Program-made: the position numbers and the translations under genes
Shown here: positions 28,496-37,435 of the stretch, in pieces
Layout: each line of letters opens with the position of its first letter
Numbering within the stretch: the stretch's first letter is position 1
From: Pseudomonas sp. A-RE-19
GTDB taxonomy: Bacteria > Pseudomonadota > Gammaproteobacteria > Pseudomonadales > Pseudomonadaceae
Length of the DNA stretch: 64,000 bases
Direction of reading: 5' to 3'
NCBI RefSeq assembly: GCF_019956555.1
Contig: NZ_JAHBDQ010000072.1
Span: 62,001 to 126,000 of the forward strand
Notes under the pieces: model-generated
The model's input: the letters and a program-made list of their open reading frames with translations, nothing else
Told to the model about the DNA's origin: nothing
Database searches by the model: none

Positions 28496-29242
28496 ATGGC
28501 GGGTCATTCCAAGTGGGCGAACATCAAGCACCGCAAAGAACGTCAGGATGCCAAGAAGGGCAAGATTTTCACCAAGTGGATTCGTGAACTCACGGTTGCT
28601 GCCCGTCAGGGTGGCGGTGATCCAGGCTCCAACCCGCGTTTGCGTCTGGCGCTGGATAAAGCGCTGGGTGCGAACATGAGCCGCGACATCATCGACCGCG
28701 CAGTTGCCCGTGGTGCCGGTGCCGCGGACACCGACGACATGGTCGAGCTGACCTACGAAGGTTACGGCCCGGGCGGTGTGGCGGTGATGGTCGAATGCAT
28801 GACCGACAACCGCAACCGCACCGCAGCGGCGGTTCGCCATGCGTTCAGCAAGTGCGGCGGCAACCTTGGTACCGACGGTTCGGTGGCCTACCTGTTCGAA
28901 CGCAAGGGGCAGATTTCCTTTGCGCCAGGCATTGATGAAGATGCATTGATGGAGGCGGCCATGGAAGCCGACGCCGATGACGTGGTGACCCACGAAGACG
29001 GCTCCATCGACGTGTTCACTTCGTTCGCCGGCTTCTATTCCGTACGCAACGCTTTGGAGGCAGCAGGCTTCAAGGGCGATGACGCGGAAATCGTCATGCT
29101 GCCGACCACCAGTGCCGAACTGGACCTGGAAGGCGCCGAGAAGGTTCTGAAGTTGATCGACATGCTCGAAGACCTGGACGATGTGCAGAACGTGTATTCC
29201 AACGCCGACATTCCAGAGGCGGTGGCCGCACAGCTCGGTTGA
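28496..29242 (+). CDS. yebC: YebC/PmpR-family regulator
   Basis: A 248-aa protein starting MAGHSKWANIKHRKERQDAKKG, the YebC signature, with YEGYGPGGVAVMVECMTDNRNRT (in parts YEGYGPGG, TDNRNRT). In P. aeruginosa the orthologue PmpR represses the quorum-sensing gene pqsR; other members help ribosomes through proline stretches. ATG with CGGAGCGAG upstream. It lies just before ruvCAB, the usual order in gamma-proteobacteria, but a REP cluster separates it from ruvC. Confidence 0.95.
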   Translation: MAGHSKWANIKHRKERQDAKKGKIFTKWIRELTVAARQGGGDPGSNPRLRLALDKALGANMSRDIIDRAVARGAGAADTDDMVELTYEGYGPGGVAVMVECMTDNRNRTAAAVRHAFSKCGGNLGTDGSVAYLFERKGQISFAPGIDEDALMEAAMEADADDVVTHEDGSIDVFTSFAGFYSVRNALEAAGFKGDDAEIVMLPTTSAELDLEGAEKVLKLIDMLEDLDDVQNVYSNADIPEAVAAQLG

Positions 29243-29251
29243 TGCATTGAT

Positions 29252-29355
29252 AAAGATCGCAGCCTTTACCTGGCCCCTGTAGGAGCTGGCGAAGCCTGCG
29301 ATCTTTTGATTTTGGCTTTTTATTTAAAAGATCGCAGCCTTCGGCAGCTCCTACA
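29252..29355. repeat. Degenerate REP cluster, GATCGCAGCC type
   Basis: Three arms rather than two: AAAGATCGCAGCC at 29252, a diverged inverse arm ending CTGCGATCTTTT near 29307, and a third direct arm AAAAGATCGCAGCCTTCGGC from about 29326. The middle arms carry changes, so it looks like a decaying REPIN plus a single REP. Confidence 0.75.
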
Positions 29356-29396
29356 CAGTTATCCTCAAGCCACCGCGATCTCTTTCTGCAGGCGTT

Positions 29397-29921
29397 ATGA
29401 CTTTAATTCTTGGTATCGACCCCGGTTCGCGTATCACCGGTTATGGCGTGGTACGTGATACCGGGCGTGGCTGCGTGTACGTGGCGTCGGGCTGCATTCG
29501 CACGGGCTCCGGCGAGCTGCATGAGCGCCTGCAAATCGTCTATCGGGGCGTGCGTGAAGTGATCCAGACCTACGGCCCGGTGACCATGGGCATCGAAAAA
29601 GTCTTCATGGCCCGCAATGCCGACTCCGCCCTCAAACTTGGTCAGGCCCGCGGCGCAGCCATCGTTGCCGGGGCGGAAGAAAGCCTGGAAATCGCCGAAT
29701 ACACCGCAACCCAGGTCAAGCAGGCGGTGACCGGGACCGGCGCGGCGAATAAAGAACAGGTGCAAATGATGGTCATGCACATGCTGAAATTGACCAGCAA
29801 GCCGCAAATCGATGCCTCGGACGCCCTCGCCATCGCGATTTGCCACGCTCACACCCGTTCCAGCCTGTTGCCTCATGGTCTGGGCACGGCACGCAGTCGT
29901 GGCGGGCGCCTGCGTCTCTGA
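29397..29921 (+). CDS. ruvC: Holliday junction endonuclease RuvC
   Basis: Cuts Holliday junctions in recombination repair. 174 aa. The four catalytic acids are in place: D8 (GIDPGSRITG), E67 (MGIEKVF), D139 and D142 (QIDASDALA). ATG with a weak upstream signal (GCAGG). First gene of ruvC-ruvA-ruvB with a gap of 115 bp to ruvA. Confidence 0.96.
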   Translation: MTLILGIDPGSRITGYGVVRDTGRGCVYVASGCIRTGSGELHERLQIVYRGVREVIQTYGPVTMGIEKVFMARNADSALKLGQARGAAIVAGAEESLEIAEYTATQVKQAVTGTGAANKEQVQMMVMHMLKLTSKPQIDASDALAIAICHAHTRSSLLPHGLGTARSRGGRLRL

Positions 29922-30036
29922 TAGCATCAGCAATCATTTTTTATGGAATGAGGGTTTTGCGCCTGTGTTGTCGGCGCAACACCCTTGTTCTGTCAGTCGC
30001 CAGCACTGATCTGGCCAAGGCTCAAGGATCTGAAAC

Positions 30037-30654
30037 GTGATTGGACGCTTGCGCGGCACACTGGCTGAGAAACAGCCGCCGCACCTGATTCTGGATGTAA
30101 ACGGTCTGGGGTATGAGCTGGAAGTGCCCATGACCACGCTTTATCGCTTGCCGTCGGTCGGTGAACCGCTGACCTTGCACACCCATTTGGTCGTACGCGA
30201 AGACGCCCAGTTACTCTATGGCTTCTTCGGCAAGCGTGAGCGAGACTTTTTTCGCGAGCTGATCCGTCTCAATGGGGTAGGGCCGAAACTGGCGCTGGCC
30301 TTGATGTCGAGTCTGGAGGTCGACGAGCTGGTTCGTTGCGTGCAGTCTCAGGACACTTCGGCGCTGACCAAGGTGCCGGGCGTGGGCAAGAAGACGGCCG
30401 AGCGTTTGCTGGTGGAACTCAAGGATCGCTTCAAGGCCTGGGAAACTGTGCCGGCGATGTTCGCGTTGGTGCCAAACCAGCCGGGTGGGCCAGATGCGCC
30501 AGCTCCGGTGGCCACCGCCGAAAATGACGCGGTCAGCGCGCTGATTTCCCTGGGCTACAAGCCGCAGGAAGCCAGCAAGGCGATTTCCGCGATCAAGGAG
30601 AAAGGTTTGAGCAGTGAAGACATGATTCGTCGTGCCCTGAAGGGAATGATCTAA
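30037..30654 (+). CDS. ruvA: Holliday junction protein RuvA
   Basis: Tetrameric junction-binding partner of RuvB. 205 aa beginning MIGRLRGTLAEKQPPHLILD (OB fold), two helix-hairpin-helix segments (LIRLNGVGPKLALALM and LTKVPGVGKKTAERLL), and the C-terminal domain III that contacts RuvB (from about 155). GTG start with AAGGATC upstream. Ends directly at the GTG of ruvB with no gap. Confidence 0.96.
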   Translation: MIGRLRGTLAEKQPPHLILDVNGLGYELEVPMTTLYRLPSVGEPLTLHTHLVVREDAQLLYGFFGKRERDFFRELIRLNGVGPKLALALMSSLEVDELVRCVQSQDTSALTKVPGVGKKTAERLLVELKDRFKAWETVPAMFALVPNQPGGPDAPAPVATAENDAVSALISLGYKPQEASKAISAIKEKGLSSEDMIRRALKGMI

Positions 30655-31716
30655 GTGATTGAAGCTGATCGTCTGATCGCTGCCACGGGTGGTCCCCGTG
30701 ATCGCGAGGAAGTCCAGGACCGGGCGATTCGTCCCGTCAGCCTGGCCGAATACATTGGCCAGCCGACCGTTCGCGAGCAAATGGAGTTGTTCATCCAGGC
30801 CGCGCGCGGACGCAATGAATCTCTGGATCACACCCTGATTTTCGGCCCGCCGGGCCTGGGTAAAACCACCCTCGCCAACATCATTGCCCAGGAAATGGGC
30901 GTGTCGATCAAAAGCACCTCGGGGCCGGTCCTTGAGCGTCCGGGTGATCTGGCCGCGCTGTTGACCAATCTTGAGCCTCACGATGTGCTGTTCATCGACG
31001 AAATCCATCGGTTGTCGCCGATCGTCGAAGAAGTGCTGTACCCGGCCATGGAAGATTTCCAGCTCGACATCATGATCGGCGAAGGGCCGGCCGCGCGCTC
31101 GATCAAACTCGACCTGCCGCCATTTACCCTGGTCGGCGCAACCACCCGGGCCGGCATGCTGACCAACCCGTTACGCGACCGTTTCGGGATTGTCCAGCGC
31201 CTGGAGTTCTACAGCACCGCCGATCTGGCGACGATCGTCAGCCGTTCGGCGAACATTCTCGGTTTGCCGCTGGACCCGGAAGGCGCCTTTGAAATCGCCC
31301 GCCGTGCCCGTGGCACGCCGCGAATCGCCAACCGCTTGCTGCGCCGGGTCCGGGATTTTGCCGAGGTTCGTGCCAAGGGCCACATCACCAAACCGATCGC
31401 CGACCTGGCCTTGAACCTGCTGGATGTCGACGAGCGTGGTTTCGACCATCAGGACCGACGCTTGCTGTTGACCATGATCGAGAAGTTCGATGGTGGGCCG
31501 GTGGGGGTGGACAGTTTGGCGGCCGCCATCAGCGAAGAGCGTCACACCATTGAAGACGTGCTGGAGCCGTACCTGATCCAGCAGGGCTACATCATGCGCA
31601 CTCCGCGGGGGCGGGTGGTCACTCGGCATGCGTATCTGCATTTCGGTTTAAACATCCCGTCACGATTGGGTGATATGCCCGTGGTAGACGAGTTCCTCGA
31701 TGCCGTGGACGATTAA
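30655..31716 (+). CDS. ruvB: Holliday junction branch-migration ATPase RuvB
   Basis: Hexameric AAA+ motor moving Holliday junctions. 353 aa; Walker A GPPGLGKT at 64-71, Walker B FIDEIHRL, sensor GATTRAGML, arginine finger region PLRDRFG, and a C-terminal winged helix (IQQGYIMRTPRGR). GTG start placed immediately after the ruvA stop, so translation is coupled. Confidence 0.97.
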   Translation: MIEADRLIAATGGPRDREEVQDRAIRPVSLAEYIGQPTVREQMELFIQAARGRNESLDHTLIFGPPGLGKTTLANIIAQEMGVSIKSTSGPVLERPGDLAALLTNLEPHDVLFIDEIHRLSPIVEEVLYPAMEDFQLDIMIGEGPAARSIKLDLPPFTLVGATTRAGMLTNPLRDRFGIVQRLEFYSTADLATIVSRSANILGLPLDPEGAFEIARRARGTPRIANRLLRRVRDFAEVRAKGHITKPIADLALNLLDVDERGFDHQDRRLLLTMIEKFDGGPVGVDSLAAAISEERHTIEDVLEPYLIQQGYIMRTPRGRVVTRHAYLHFGLNIPSRLGDMPVVDEFLDAVDD

Positions 31717-31844
31717 TCAACTTTTGCGTGCTGATTTATTTGGGGTTTGTGCTGTCCCAGGACCGTACTTTCGCCAGAAAGCCGCGAATCAATGAAAAAC
31801 AGTTGCCTGGCCGGATTGGCAACCTGAGGAGTAAGCACTAGAGT

Positions 31845-32312
31845 ATGCGCGCGCAAAACGGGCTTGAGCCGTTCGCACATCGTTGTCGCGTTTATTACGA
31901 GGACACCGATGCGGGCGGCATCGTGTATTACGTCAATTACCTCAAGTTTATGGAACGGGCTCGAACCGAGCGGCTCCGGGAGCTGGGCTTTGCCCAGTCG
32001 GCGCTGGCAGGGGAGGACCTGTTGTTCGTCGTGCATTCCAGCGAAGCGCGTTACCACGCGCCGGCGCGACTGGACGACGAACTGCTGGTAAGCGCTGAAG
32101 TAATTGAATTGAACCGGGTCAGCCTGCGCTTCAAACAGCAGGTCAGGCGGGCTACGGATAATGTGCTGCTCTGCGAAGGGCAGTTTCTGGTGGCCTGTGT
32201 GCGCACTAACAGTTTGAAACCCCGGGCCATTCCCGAAACTCTACGTGCGGCCTTTGCCGACGTGAGCGGCGCGGGTACACACTCAAAGCAGGAGATAAAG
32301 CGTGGAAGCTAA
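31845..32312 (+). CDS. ybgC: Tol-Pal-associated acyl-CoA thioesterase
   Basis: A 155-aa hot-dog-fold thioesterase. The active-site Asp lies in RVYYEDTDAGGIVYYVNYL and is followed by FMERARTERLRELG. It acts on acyl-CoA or acyl-ACP and is bound to the tol-pal cluster in many proteobacteria. ATG with TGAGGAG about 13 bp upstream. First gene of the cluster; its 3' end overlaps tolQ by 11 bp. Confidence 0.93.
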   Translation: MRAQNGLEPFAHRCRVYYEDTDAGGIVYYVNYLKFMERARTERLRELGFAQSALAGEDLLFVVHSSEARYHAPARLDDELLVSAEVIELNRVSLRFKQQVRRATDNVLLCEGQFLVACVRTNSLKPRAIPETLRAAFADVSGAGTHSKQEIKRGS

Positions 32313-32997
32313 CGTCGTCGACCATTCCTCCATGTGGAGCCTGGTCAGCAATGCCAGTATCGTGGTGCAACTGGTAATGCTGATCCTGGTAGCCGCATCG
32401 GTGACCTCATGGATCATGATCTTTCAGCGCAGCAACTTGCTGCGCGCCGGTCGACGTGCCCTGGAGAGCTTTGAAGAGCGCTTCTGGTCCGGTATCGACC
32501 TGTCCAAACTCTACCGTCAGGCCGGCAGCAACCCTGATCCGGATTCGGGTGTCGAGCAGATCTTCCGTGCCGGTTTCAAGGAATTCTCCCGTCTGCGTCA
32601 GCAGCCAGGCGTTGACCCGGAAGCGGTCATGGAAGGCGTGGCCCGTGCCATGCGCGTCGCCATTTCCCGTGAAGAAGAAAAGCTCGAGCAGAGCCTGCCG
32701 TTCCTCGCCACCGTCGGTTCCGTCAGCCCGTACATCGGTCTGTTCGGTACGGTCTGGGGCATCATGAACTCCTTCCGTGGTCTGGCAACTGCCCAGCAAG
32801 CGACCCTGGCCACTGTGGCTCCCGGCATCGCCGAAGCACTGATTGCTACCGCAATCGGTCTGTTCGCCGCCATCCCGGCCGTTATCGCTTACAACCGTTT
32901 TGCTGCTCGCAGCGAAACCCTGCTGGGCCGTTACTACACCTTCGCCGACGAATTCCAGGCGATCCTGCACCGCAAAGTGCACACCAGCGAAGAATAA
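32302..32997 (+). CDS. tolQ: Tol-Pal subunit TolQ
   Basis: Inner-membrane proton-channel subunit of the Tol energy complex (MotA/ExbB family), used in outer-membrane constriction during division. 231 aa with three TM segments (about 17-38, 130-160, 170-195); the second contains LPFLATVGSVSPYIGLFGTVWG (read here in parts) and the third the conserved Thr in EALIATAIGLFAAIPAV. GTG start with AGGAG upstream, overlapping ybgC. Confidence 0.95.
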   Translation: MEANVVDHSSMWSLVSNASIVVQLVMLILVAASVTSWIMIFQRSNLLRAGRRALESFEERFWSGIDLSKLYRQAGSNPDPDSGVEQIFRAGFKEFSRLRQQPGVDPEAVMEGVARAMRVAISREEEKLEQSLPFLATVGSVSPYIGLFGTVWGIMNSFRGLATAQQATLATVAPGIAEALIATAIGLFAAIPAVIAYNRFAARSETLLGRYYTFADEFQAILHRKVHTSEE

Positions 32998-33011
32998 GCA
33001 GGTAATTTCCA

Positions 33012-33473
33012 ATGGCTTTAATCGCTCGAGCTCGCAAAAAGCGCAAGCCGGTTGCCGAGATGAACGTGGTGCCTTACATCGACGTGATGCTGGTACTGCT
33101 GGTCATCTTCATGGTGACCGCGCCAATGCTCAATCAGGGCGTGAAAGTTGATCTGCCCAAGGTTTCCAGCGAAGCCTTGCCGCAGGACAACAACACCCAG
33201 GTCCTGACCATTTCGATCAAGGCTGACAAGACCTATTACTGGAACCTTGGCAGCGAAGTCGACACCGAAAAGCAGCAGGACAAGGCCATGACCTTGCCGC
33301 AGATGACTGACGCGGTGACCAAGATCATTCGCGCCGGTACTGAAGGCGGCAAGCGTACCCAGGTGTTCATCCGTGGCGACAAGACTGTCGATTACGGCTC
33401 CGTCATGGGCGCCATGGGCGGGTTGCAGAAAGCCGGGGTCGGTAATGTTGGCTTGATTACCGAGGCACCCTGA
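33012..33473 (+). CDS. tolR: Tol-Pal subunit TolR
   Basis: ExbD-family partner of TolQ. 153 aa: short cytoplasmic basic N-terminus (RARKKRKPVAEMN), a single TM with the proton-relay Asp in VVPYIDVMLVLLVIFMV, and a periplasmic domain ending GNVGLITEA. Its TGA shares one base with the tolA ATG. Confidence 0.95.
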   Translation: MALIARARKKRKPVAEMNVVPYIDVMLVLLVIFMVTAPMLNQGVKVDLPKVSSEALPQDNNTQVLTISIKADKTYYWNLGSEVDTEKQQDKAMTLPQMTDAVTKIIRAGTEGGKRTQVFIRGDKTVDYGSVMGAMGGLQKAGVGNVGLITEAP

Positions 33474-34552
33474 TGCAGCCAATGCGAGAGCCGTCCGCCT
33501 CGGAAAGCTACTTCTGGCCTAGTGTCTGGGCGATTGTCTTGCACGTGCTGGTGTTCGGCATGCTGTTTGTCAGTTTCGCCTTCACACCGGAACTGCCGCC
33601 GGCCAAGCCGATCGTCCAGGCGACCCTGTACCAGTTGAAATCGAAAAGTCGGGCGACCACCCAGACCAATCAGAAGATTGCGGGTGAGGCGCAGAAATCC
33701 GCTGCGCGCCAGACCGAAGTCGAACAGATGGAACAGAAAAAGATCGAGCAGGAAGCGATCAAGGCCGCGGAACAAAAGAAGGAAGATGCGGCTCAAAAAG
33801 CCGAAGAATCCAAGAAGGCCGACGAGACGAAGAAAGCGGAAGAGGCAAAAAAGGCTGATGAAGCCAAGAAAGCCGATGAAGCCAAGAAGACCGCCGAAGC
33901 CAAAAAGGCCGAAGAGAAACAATTGGCTGATATAGCCAAGAAGAAAGCTGAAGAAGAAGCCAAAAAAGCTGCTGAAGAAGAGGCCAAGAAAGCGGCCGCT
34001 GAAGAAGCGAAGAAAAAAATCGTCGAAGACGCGAAGAAGAAAGCCGCGGAAGACGCCAAGAAGAAATCTGAAGCTGAAGAGGCGAAGAAGAAAGTCGCCG
34101 AAGATGCGAAGAAGAAAGCTGCTGCCGATGCCGCGAAGAAAAAATCGCAGGAAGCGGCACGTAAATCCGTCGAAGACAAAAAGGCCCAGGCCTTGGCAGA
34201 TTTGCTTTCCGACAAGCCGCAGCGTCAGCAGGCCTTGGCCGATGAGCAGGGTGACGAAGTCGCCGGCAACTTCGATGATCTGATTCGCTCGCGTGCTTCT
34301 GAAGGTTGGGCGCAGCCACCGTCGGCCCGCAAGGGCATGAAAGTGATCCTGCAAATCAACATGCTGCCTGACGGAACGATCTCCGGCGTATCGGTTGCCC
34401 GTTCCAGTGGTGATGTGCCGTTCGACAGTTCAGCGGTAGCAGCGGTAAAAAATATTGGTCGTTTGACCGAAATGCAGGGTTTGAAGCCAGCTGATTTCGC
34501 ACCCTATCGTTCATTCAAGATGACATTCACACCTGAGGATCTAGCCTTGTGA
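33473..34552 (+). CDS. tolA: Cell-envelope integrity protein TolA
   Basis: Spans the periplasm, linking TolQR to Pal. 359 aa. N-terminal TM about 17-37 (WPSVWAIVLHVLVFGMLFVS), a long helical Lys/Ala/Glu domain about 60-245 made of imperfect KKA(E/D)EA units, and a globular C-terminal domain (LPDGTISGVSVARSSGDVPF). The helical part is low-complexity and likely variable in length between strains. It overlaps tolB by four bases (GTGA). Confidence 0.94.
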   Translation: MQPMREPSASESYFWPSVWAIVLHVLVFGMLFVSFAFTPELPPAKPIVQATLYQLKSKSRATTQTNQKIAGEAQKSAARQTEVEQMEQKKIEQEAIKAAEQKKEDAAQKAEESKKADETKKAEEAKKADEAKKADEAKKTAEAKKAEEKQLADIAKKKAEEEAKKAAEEEAKKAAAEEAKKKIVEDAKKKAAEDAKKKSEAEEAKKKVAEDAKKKAAADAAKKKSQEAARKSVEDKKAQALADLLSDKPQRQQALADEQGDEVAGNFDDLIRSRASEGWAQPPSARKGMKVILQINMLPDGTISGVSVARSSGDVPFDSSAVAAVKNIGRLTEMQGLKPADFAPYRSFKMTFTPEDLAL

Positions 34553-35850
34553 GAAACCTTCTTCGAGGACTGCTTGTAGTCATGTTCTGCTTTGCAGGAC
34601 TGGCCACGGCAGATGAAAAAAATATCCTGGTCAGCAGTGGTAGCTCCCAGGCAACTCCTATTGCCGTAGTGCCATTCGGTTTCCAGGGTGGCACCGTGCT
34701 GCCGGATGACATGGCCGAAATCATCGGTAACGACCTGCGTAACTCGGGTTACTACGCCCCGATTCCAAAGCAGAACATGATCAGCCAGCCAAGCCAGGCG
34801 AGCGAAATCATTTTCCGTGACTGGAAGGCTGTTGGCGCCCAGTACATTATGGTCGGCAGTATCGTTCCAGCGGGCGGTCGCCTGCAGGTGCAATACGCAC
34901 TGTTCAACGTTGCGACCGAGCAGCAAGTGCTGACCGGCAGCGTGTCGGGCAGCGTCGATCAACTGCGCGACATGGCGCACTACATCTCGGACCAGTCGTT
35001 CGAAAAACTTACCGGTATCAAAGGTGCGTTCTCGACTCGCCTGCTGTACGTAACGGCTGAGCGTTTCTCCGAGAACAACACTCGCTATACGCTGCAACGT
35101 TCGGACTATGACGGTGCCCGCGCCGTGACTCTGCTGCAATCGCGCGAGCCAATCCTGTCGCCGCGTTTTGCACCCGATGGCAAGCGCATTGCCTATGTGT
35201 CGTTCGAGCAGAAGCGTCCGCGTATTTTCATGCAGAACATCGACACCGGTCGCCGTGAGCAGATCACCAACTTCGAAGGCCTGAACGGCGCGCCAGCATG
35301 GTCGCCGGATGGCAGTCGTCTGGCGTTCGTGCTGTCCAAGGACGGTAACCCGGATATCTACGTGATGAATCTGGGGTCGCGTCAGATCACCCGTGTCACC
35401 AACGGCCCAGGCATCAACACCGAACCGTTCTGGGGTAAGGATGGTTCGACCATCTACTTCACCTCCGACCGTGGCGGCAAGCCTCAGATCTACAAAACCA
35501 GCGTAGGCGGTGGTGGTGCGGAGCGTGTGACCTTCATCGGTAACTACAACGCCAACCCTAAACTGTCGGCCGATGAAAAGACCCTGGTGATGATTCACCG
35601 CCAGGATGGCTTCACTAATTTCAAGGTGGCGGCCCAGGATTTGCAGCGAGGTAGTGTAAAGATCCTCACTGATAGCACTCTGGACGAGTCACCTACTGTT
35701 GCGCCCAACGGCACCATGGTAATCTACGCCACCCGCCAGCAGGGCCGGGGAGTCTTGATGCTCGTGTCCATTAATGGACGCGTAAGGCTCCCGCTTCCTA
35801 CCGCACAAGGCGAAGTCAGAGAACCTTCCTGGTCCCCTTACCTGAACTGA
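34549..35850 (+). CDS. tolB: Tol-Pal periplasmic protein TolB
   Basis: Periplasmic beta-propeller that binds Pal. 433 aa; signal peptide 1-21 (MRNLLRGLLVVMFCFAGLATA, cut before DEKN), an N-terminal alpha/beta domain, then six propeller repeats with the SPDG/APDGKRIAYVS type motif. GTG start inside the tolA end, with TGAGGAT upstream, so translational coupling is likely. Confidence 0.95.
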   Translation: MRNLLRGLLVVMFCFAGLATADEKNILVSSGSSQATPIAVVPFGFQGGTVLPDDMAEIIGNDLRNSGYYAPIPKQNMISQPSQASEIIFRDWKAVGAQYIMVGSIVPAGGRLQVQYALFNVATEQQVLTGSVSGSVDQLRDMAHYISDQSFEKLTGIKGAFSTRLLYVTAERFSENNTRYTLQRSDYDGARAVTLLQSREPILSPRFAPDGKRIAYVSFEQKRPRIFMQNIDTGRREQITNFEGLNGAPAWSPDGSRLAFVLSKDGNPDIYVMNLGSRQITRVTNGPGINTEPFWGKDGSTIYFTSDRGGKPQIYKTSVGGGGAERVTFIGNYNANPKLSADEKTLVMIHRQDGFTNFKVAAQDLQRGSVKILTDSTLDESPTVAPNGTMVIYATRQQGRGVLMLVSINGRVRLPLPTAQGEVREPSWSPYLN

Positions 35851-35902
35851 CGCGGCGCTACACGTTTTACTTAACACACTGGGGTTCATTAGGAGTTTCA
35901 CG

Positions 35903-36400
35903 ATGGAAATGCTGAAGTTTGGTAAATTTGCTGCGCTGGCTCTGGCCATGGCTGTAGCTGTAGGTTGCTCGTCCAAAGGCGGCGACAATGCCGGTGAAGG
36001 CGCTGTCGATCCAAACGCTGGTTACGGCGCTAACACTGGTGCTGTTGACGGTTCCCTGAGCGAAGAAGCTGCTCTGCGCGCAATCACCACCTTCTACTTC
36101 GAATACGACAGCTCGGACCTGAAGCCAGAAGCCATGCGCGCTCTGGACGTTCACGCCAAAGACCTGAAATCGAACGGCGCTCGCGTTGTTCTGGAAGGCA
36201 ACACCGACGAACGTGGTACTCGTGAGTACAACATGGCACTGGGCGAGCGTCGTGCGAAAGCCGTTCAGCGCTACCTGGTACTGCAAGGTGTTTCCCCAGC
36301 TCAGCTGGAACTGGTTTCCTACGGCGAAGAGCGTCCAGTTGCTACCGGCAACGACGAGCAGTCCTGGGCTCAAAACCGTCGCGTCGAACTGCGTAAGTAA
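35903..36400 (+). CDS. pal: Peptidoglycan-associated lipoprotein Pal
   Basis: Outer-membrane lipoprotein of 165 aa holding the outer membrane to the wall. Lipobox AVGC with lipidated C22. Glycine/asparagine-rich linker to about residue 50, then an OmpA-like domain with FEYDSSDLKPEA and GNTDERGTREYNMALGERRA, the peptidoglycan-binding Asp and Arg. ATG with TAGGAG upstream. Confidence 0.96.
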   Translation: MEMLKFGKFAALALAMAVAVGCSSKGGDNAGEGAVDPNAGYGANTGAVDGSLSEEAALRAITTFYFEYDSSDLKPEAMRALDVHAKDLKSNGARVVLEGNTDERGTREYNMALGERRAKAVQRYLVLQGVSPAQLELVSYGEERPVATGNDEQSWAQNRRVELRK

Positions 36401-36406
36401 TTCGTC

Positions 36407-37264
36407 ATGCGAACGTGCCGTCGTGCTGTAACTGTTTTGGCTCTCAGCCTCGCACCGCTTGCGGTGTGGGCTGCGGTTCCTGTGGTCGAGGACAACTCCG
36501 GCTATAACAATAGCGGGAGTAGTTATCCGCCTGCGGGTTACGGTACGAACGGCGCCTATGCCGGGGGAGGGGTTTCGGCCCCTGTCTCGGCACAGGGCGA
36601 GCTGTTCAACCAACTGCAATCCATGCAGGAGCAGATCTCACGCCAACAAGGTGTGATCGAAGTTCTGCAAAATGATGTAGCGCGCATGAAGCAAGAGAAC
36701 CTGGAGCGATATCAGGATCTTGATCGGCGTATAGGAACCGGCGTTGCACCAGCCGCGACTCCTGATAATTCTTCCACCGGTGGCAATTTGAATGCCCCCG
36801 GTGCAGCAGCCGGCGCAGGTGCGGGAGCCGCAGCCGCAGCCGCAGCCGCAGCCGCTCAAGCCCCTGCCGCGGGGAGCGAACCGGCTGATCCGGCGAAGGA
36901 AAAACTGTATTACGATGCAGCCTTCGACCTGATCAAGGCCAAGGATTTCGACAAGGCCAGCCAGGCTTTTGCCGCATTCCTGCGCAAATACCCGAACAGT
37001 CAATACGCGGGCAACGCCCAGTATTGGTTGGGTGAAGTGAACCTGGCCAAAGGCGATCTGCAAGGTGCGGGTCAGGCATTCGCCAAGGTTTCGCAGCTGT
37101 ACCCCAAGCACCCGAAAGTGCCTGATTCGCTGTACAAGCTCGCTGACGTAGAACGCCGCCTCGGTCATACCGACAGGGTCAAAGGTATTCTGCAGCAGGT
37201 TGTGTCCCAATATCCGGGCACTTCCGCCGCTCAGCTGGCGCAACGTGACCTGCAGCGCATGTAA
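36407..37264 (+). CDS. cpoB: Cell division coordinator CpoB
   Basis: Periplasmic protein joining peptidoglycan synthesis to Tol-driven constriction. 285 aa: signal peptide about 1-22 (ending AVWA), a trimerising coiled coil about 60-105 (ELFNQLQSMQEQISRQQGVI in part), an Ala/Gly-rich linker with a run of ten alanines at about 141-150, and TPR repeats from 165 (AFDLIKAKDFDKASQAFAAF, NAQYWLGEVNLAKGD). The linker is encoded by repeated GCCGCA units. It starts 6 bp after pal and ends the cluster at a terminator. Confidence 0.93.
   Translation: MRTCRRAVTVLALSLAPLAVWAAVPVVEDNSGYNNSGSSYPPAGYGTNGAYAGGGVSAPVSAQGELFNQLQSMQEQISRQQGVIEVLQNDVARMKQENLERYQDLDRRIGTGVAPAATPDNSSTGGNLNAPGAAAGAGAGAAAAAAAAAAQAPAAGSEPADPAKEKLYYDAAFDLIKAKDFDKASQAFAAFLRKYPNSQYAGNAQYWLGEVNLAKGDLQGAGQAFAKVSQLYPKHPKVPDSLYKLADVERRLGHTDRVKGILQQVVSQYPGTSAAQLAQRDLQRM
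36826..36855 (+). repeat. Hexanucleotide repeat in cpoB
   Basis: About four to five tandem copies of GCCGCA encoding polyalanine. The unit length of six keeps frame, so copy-number change would only alter linker length. Confidence 0.8.
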
Positions 37265-37291
37265 GCCTGTAGAAATAGCTCCGTTTTGAAG

Positions 37292-37317
37292 AAACCCGCG
37301 CCTATCGCGGGTTTTTT
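37292..37317 (+). terminator. Rho-independent terminator of the tol-pal cluster
   Basis: Stem AACCCGCG / CGCGGGTT with loop CCTAT, followed by six T, 27 bp after cpoB. Confidence 0.93.
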
Positions 37318-37435
37318 CGTTAGAATTCACGCCCTTTTTATGAAACACGCTTTTTGGGATCTGCGCGTTGGCGGGGTTCCTTGAAGTGCCTGACGGAGGC
37401 GGACAGCCTGTTTAGCTGTTATGCCCGTGGCGACT

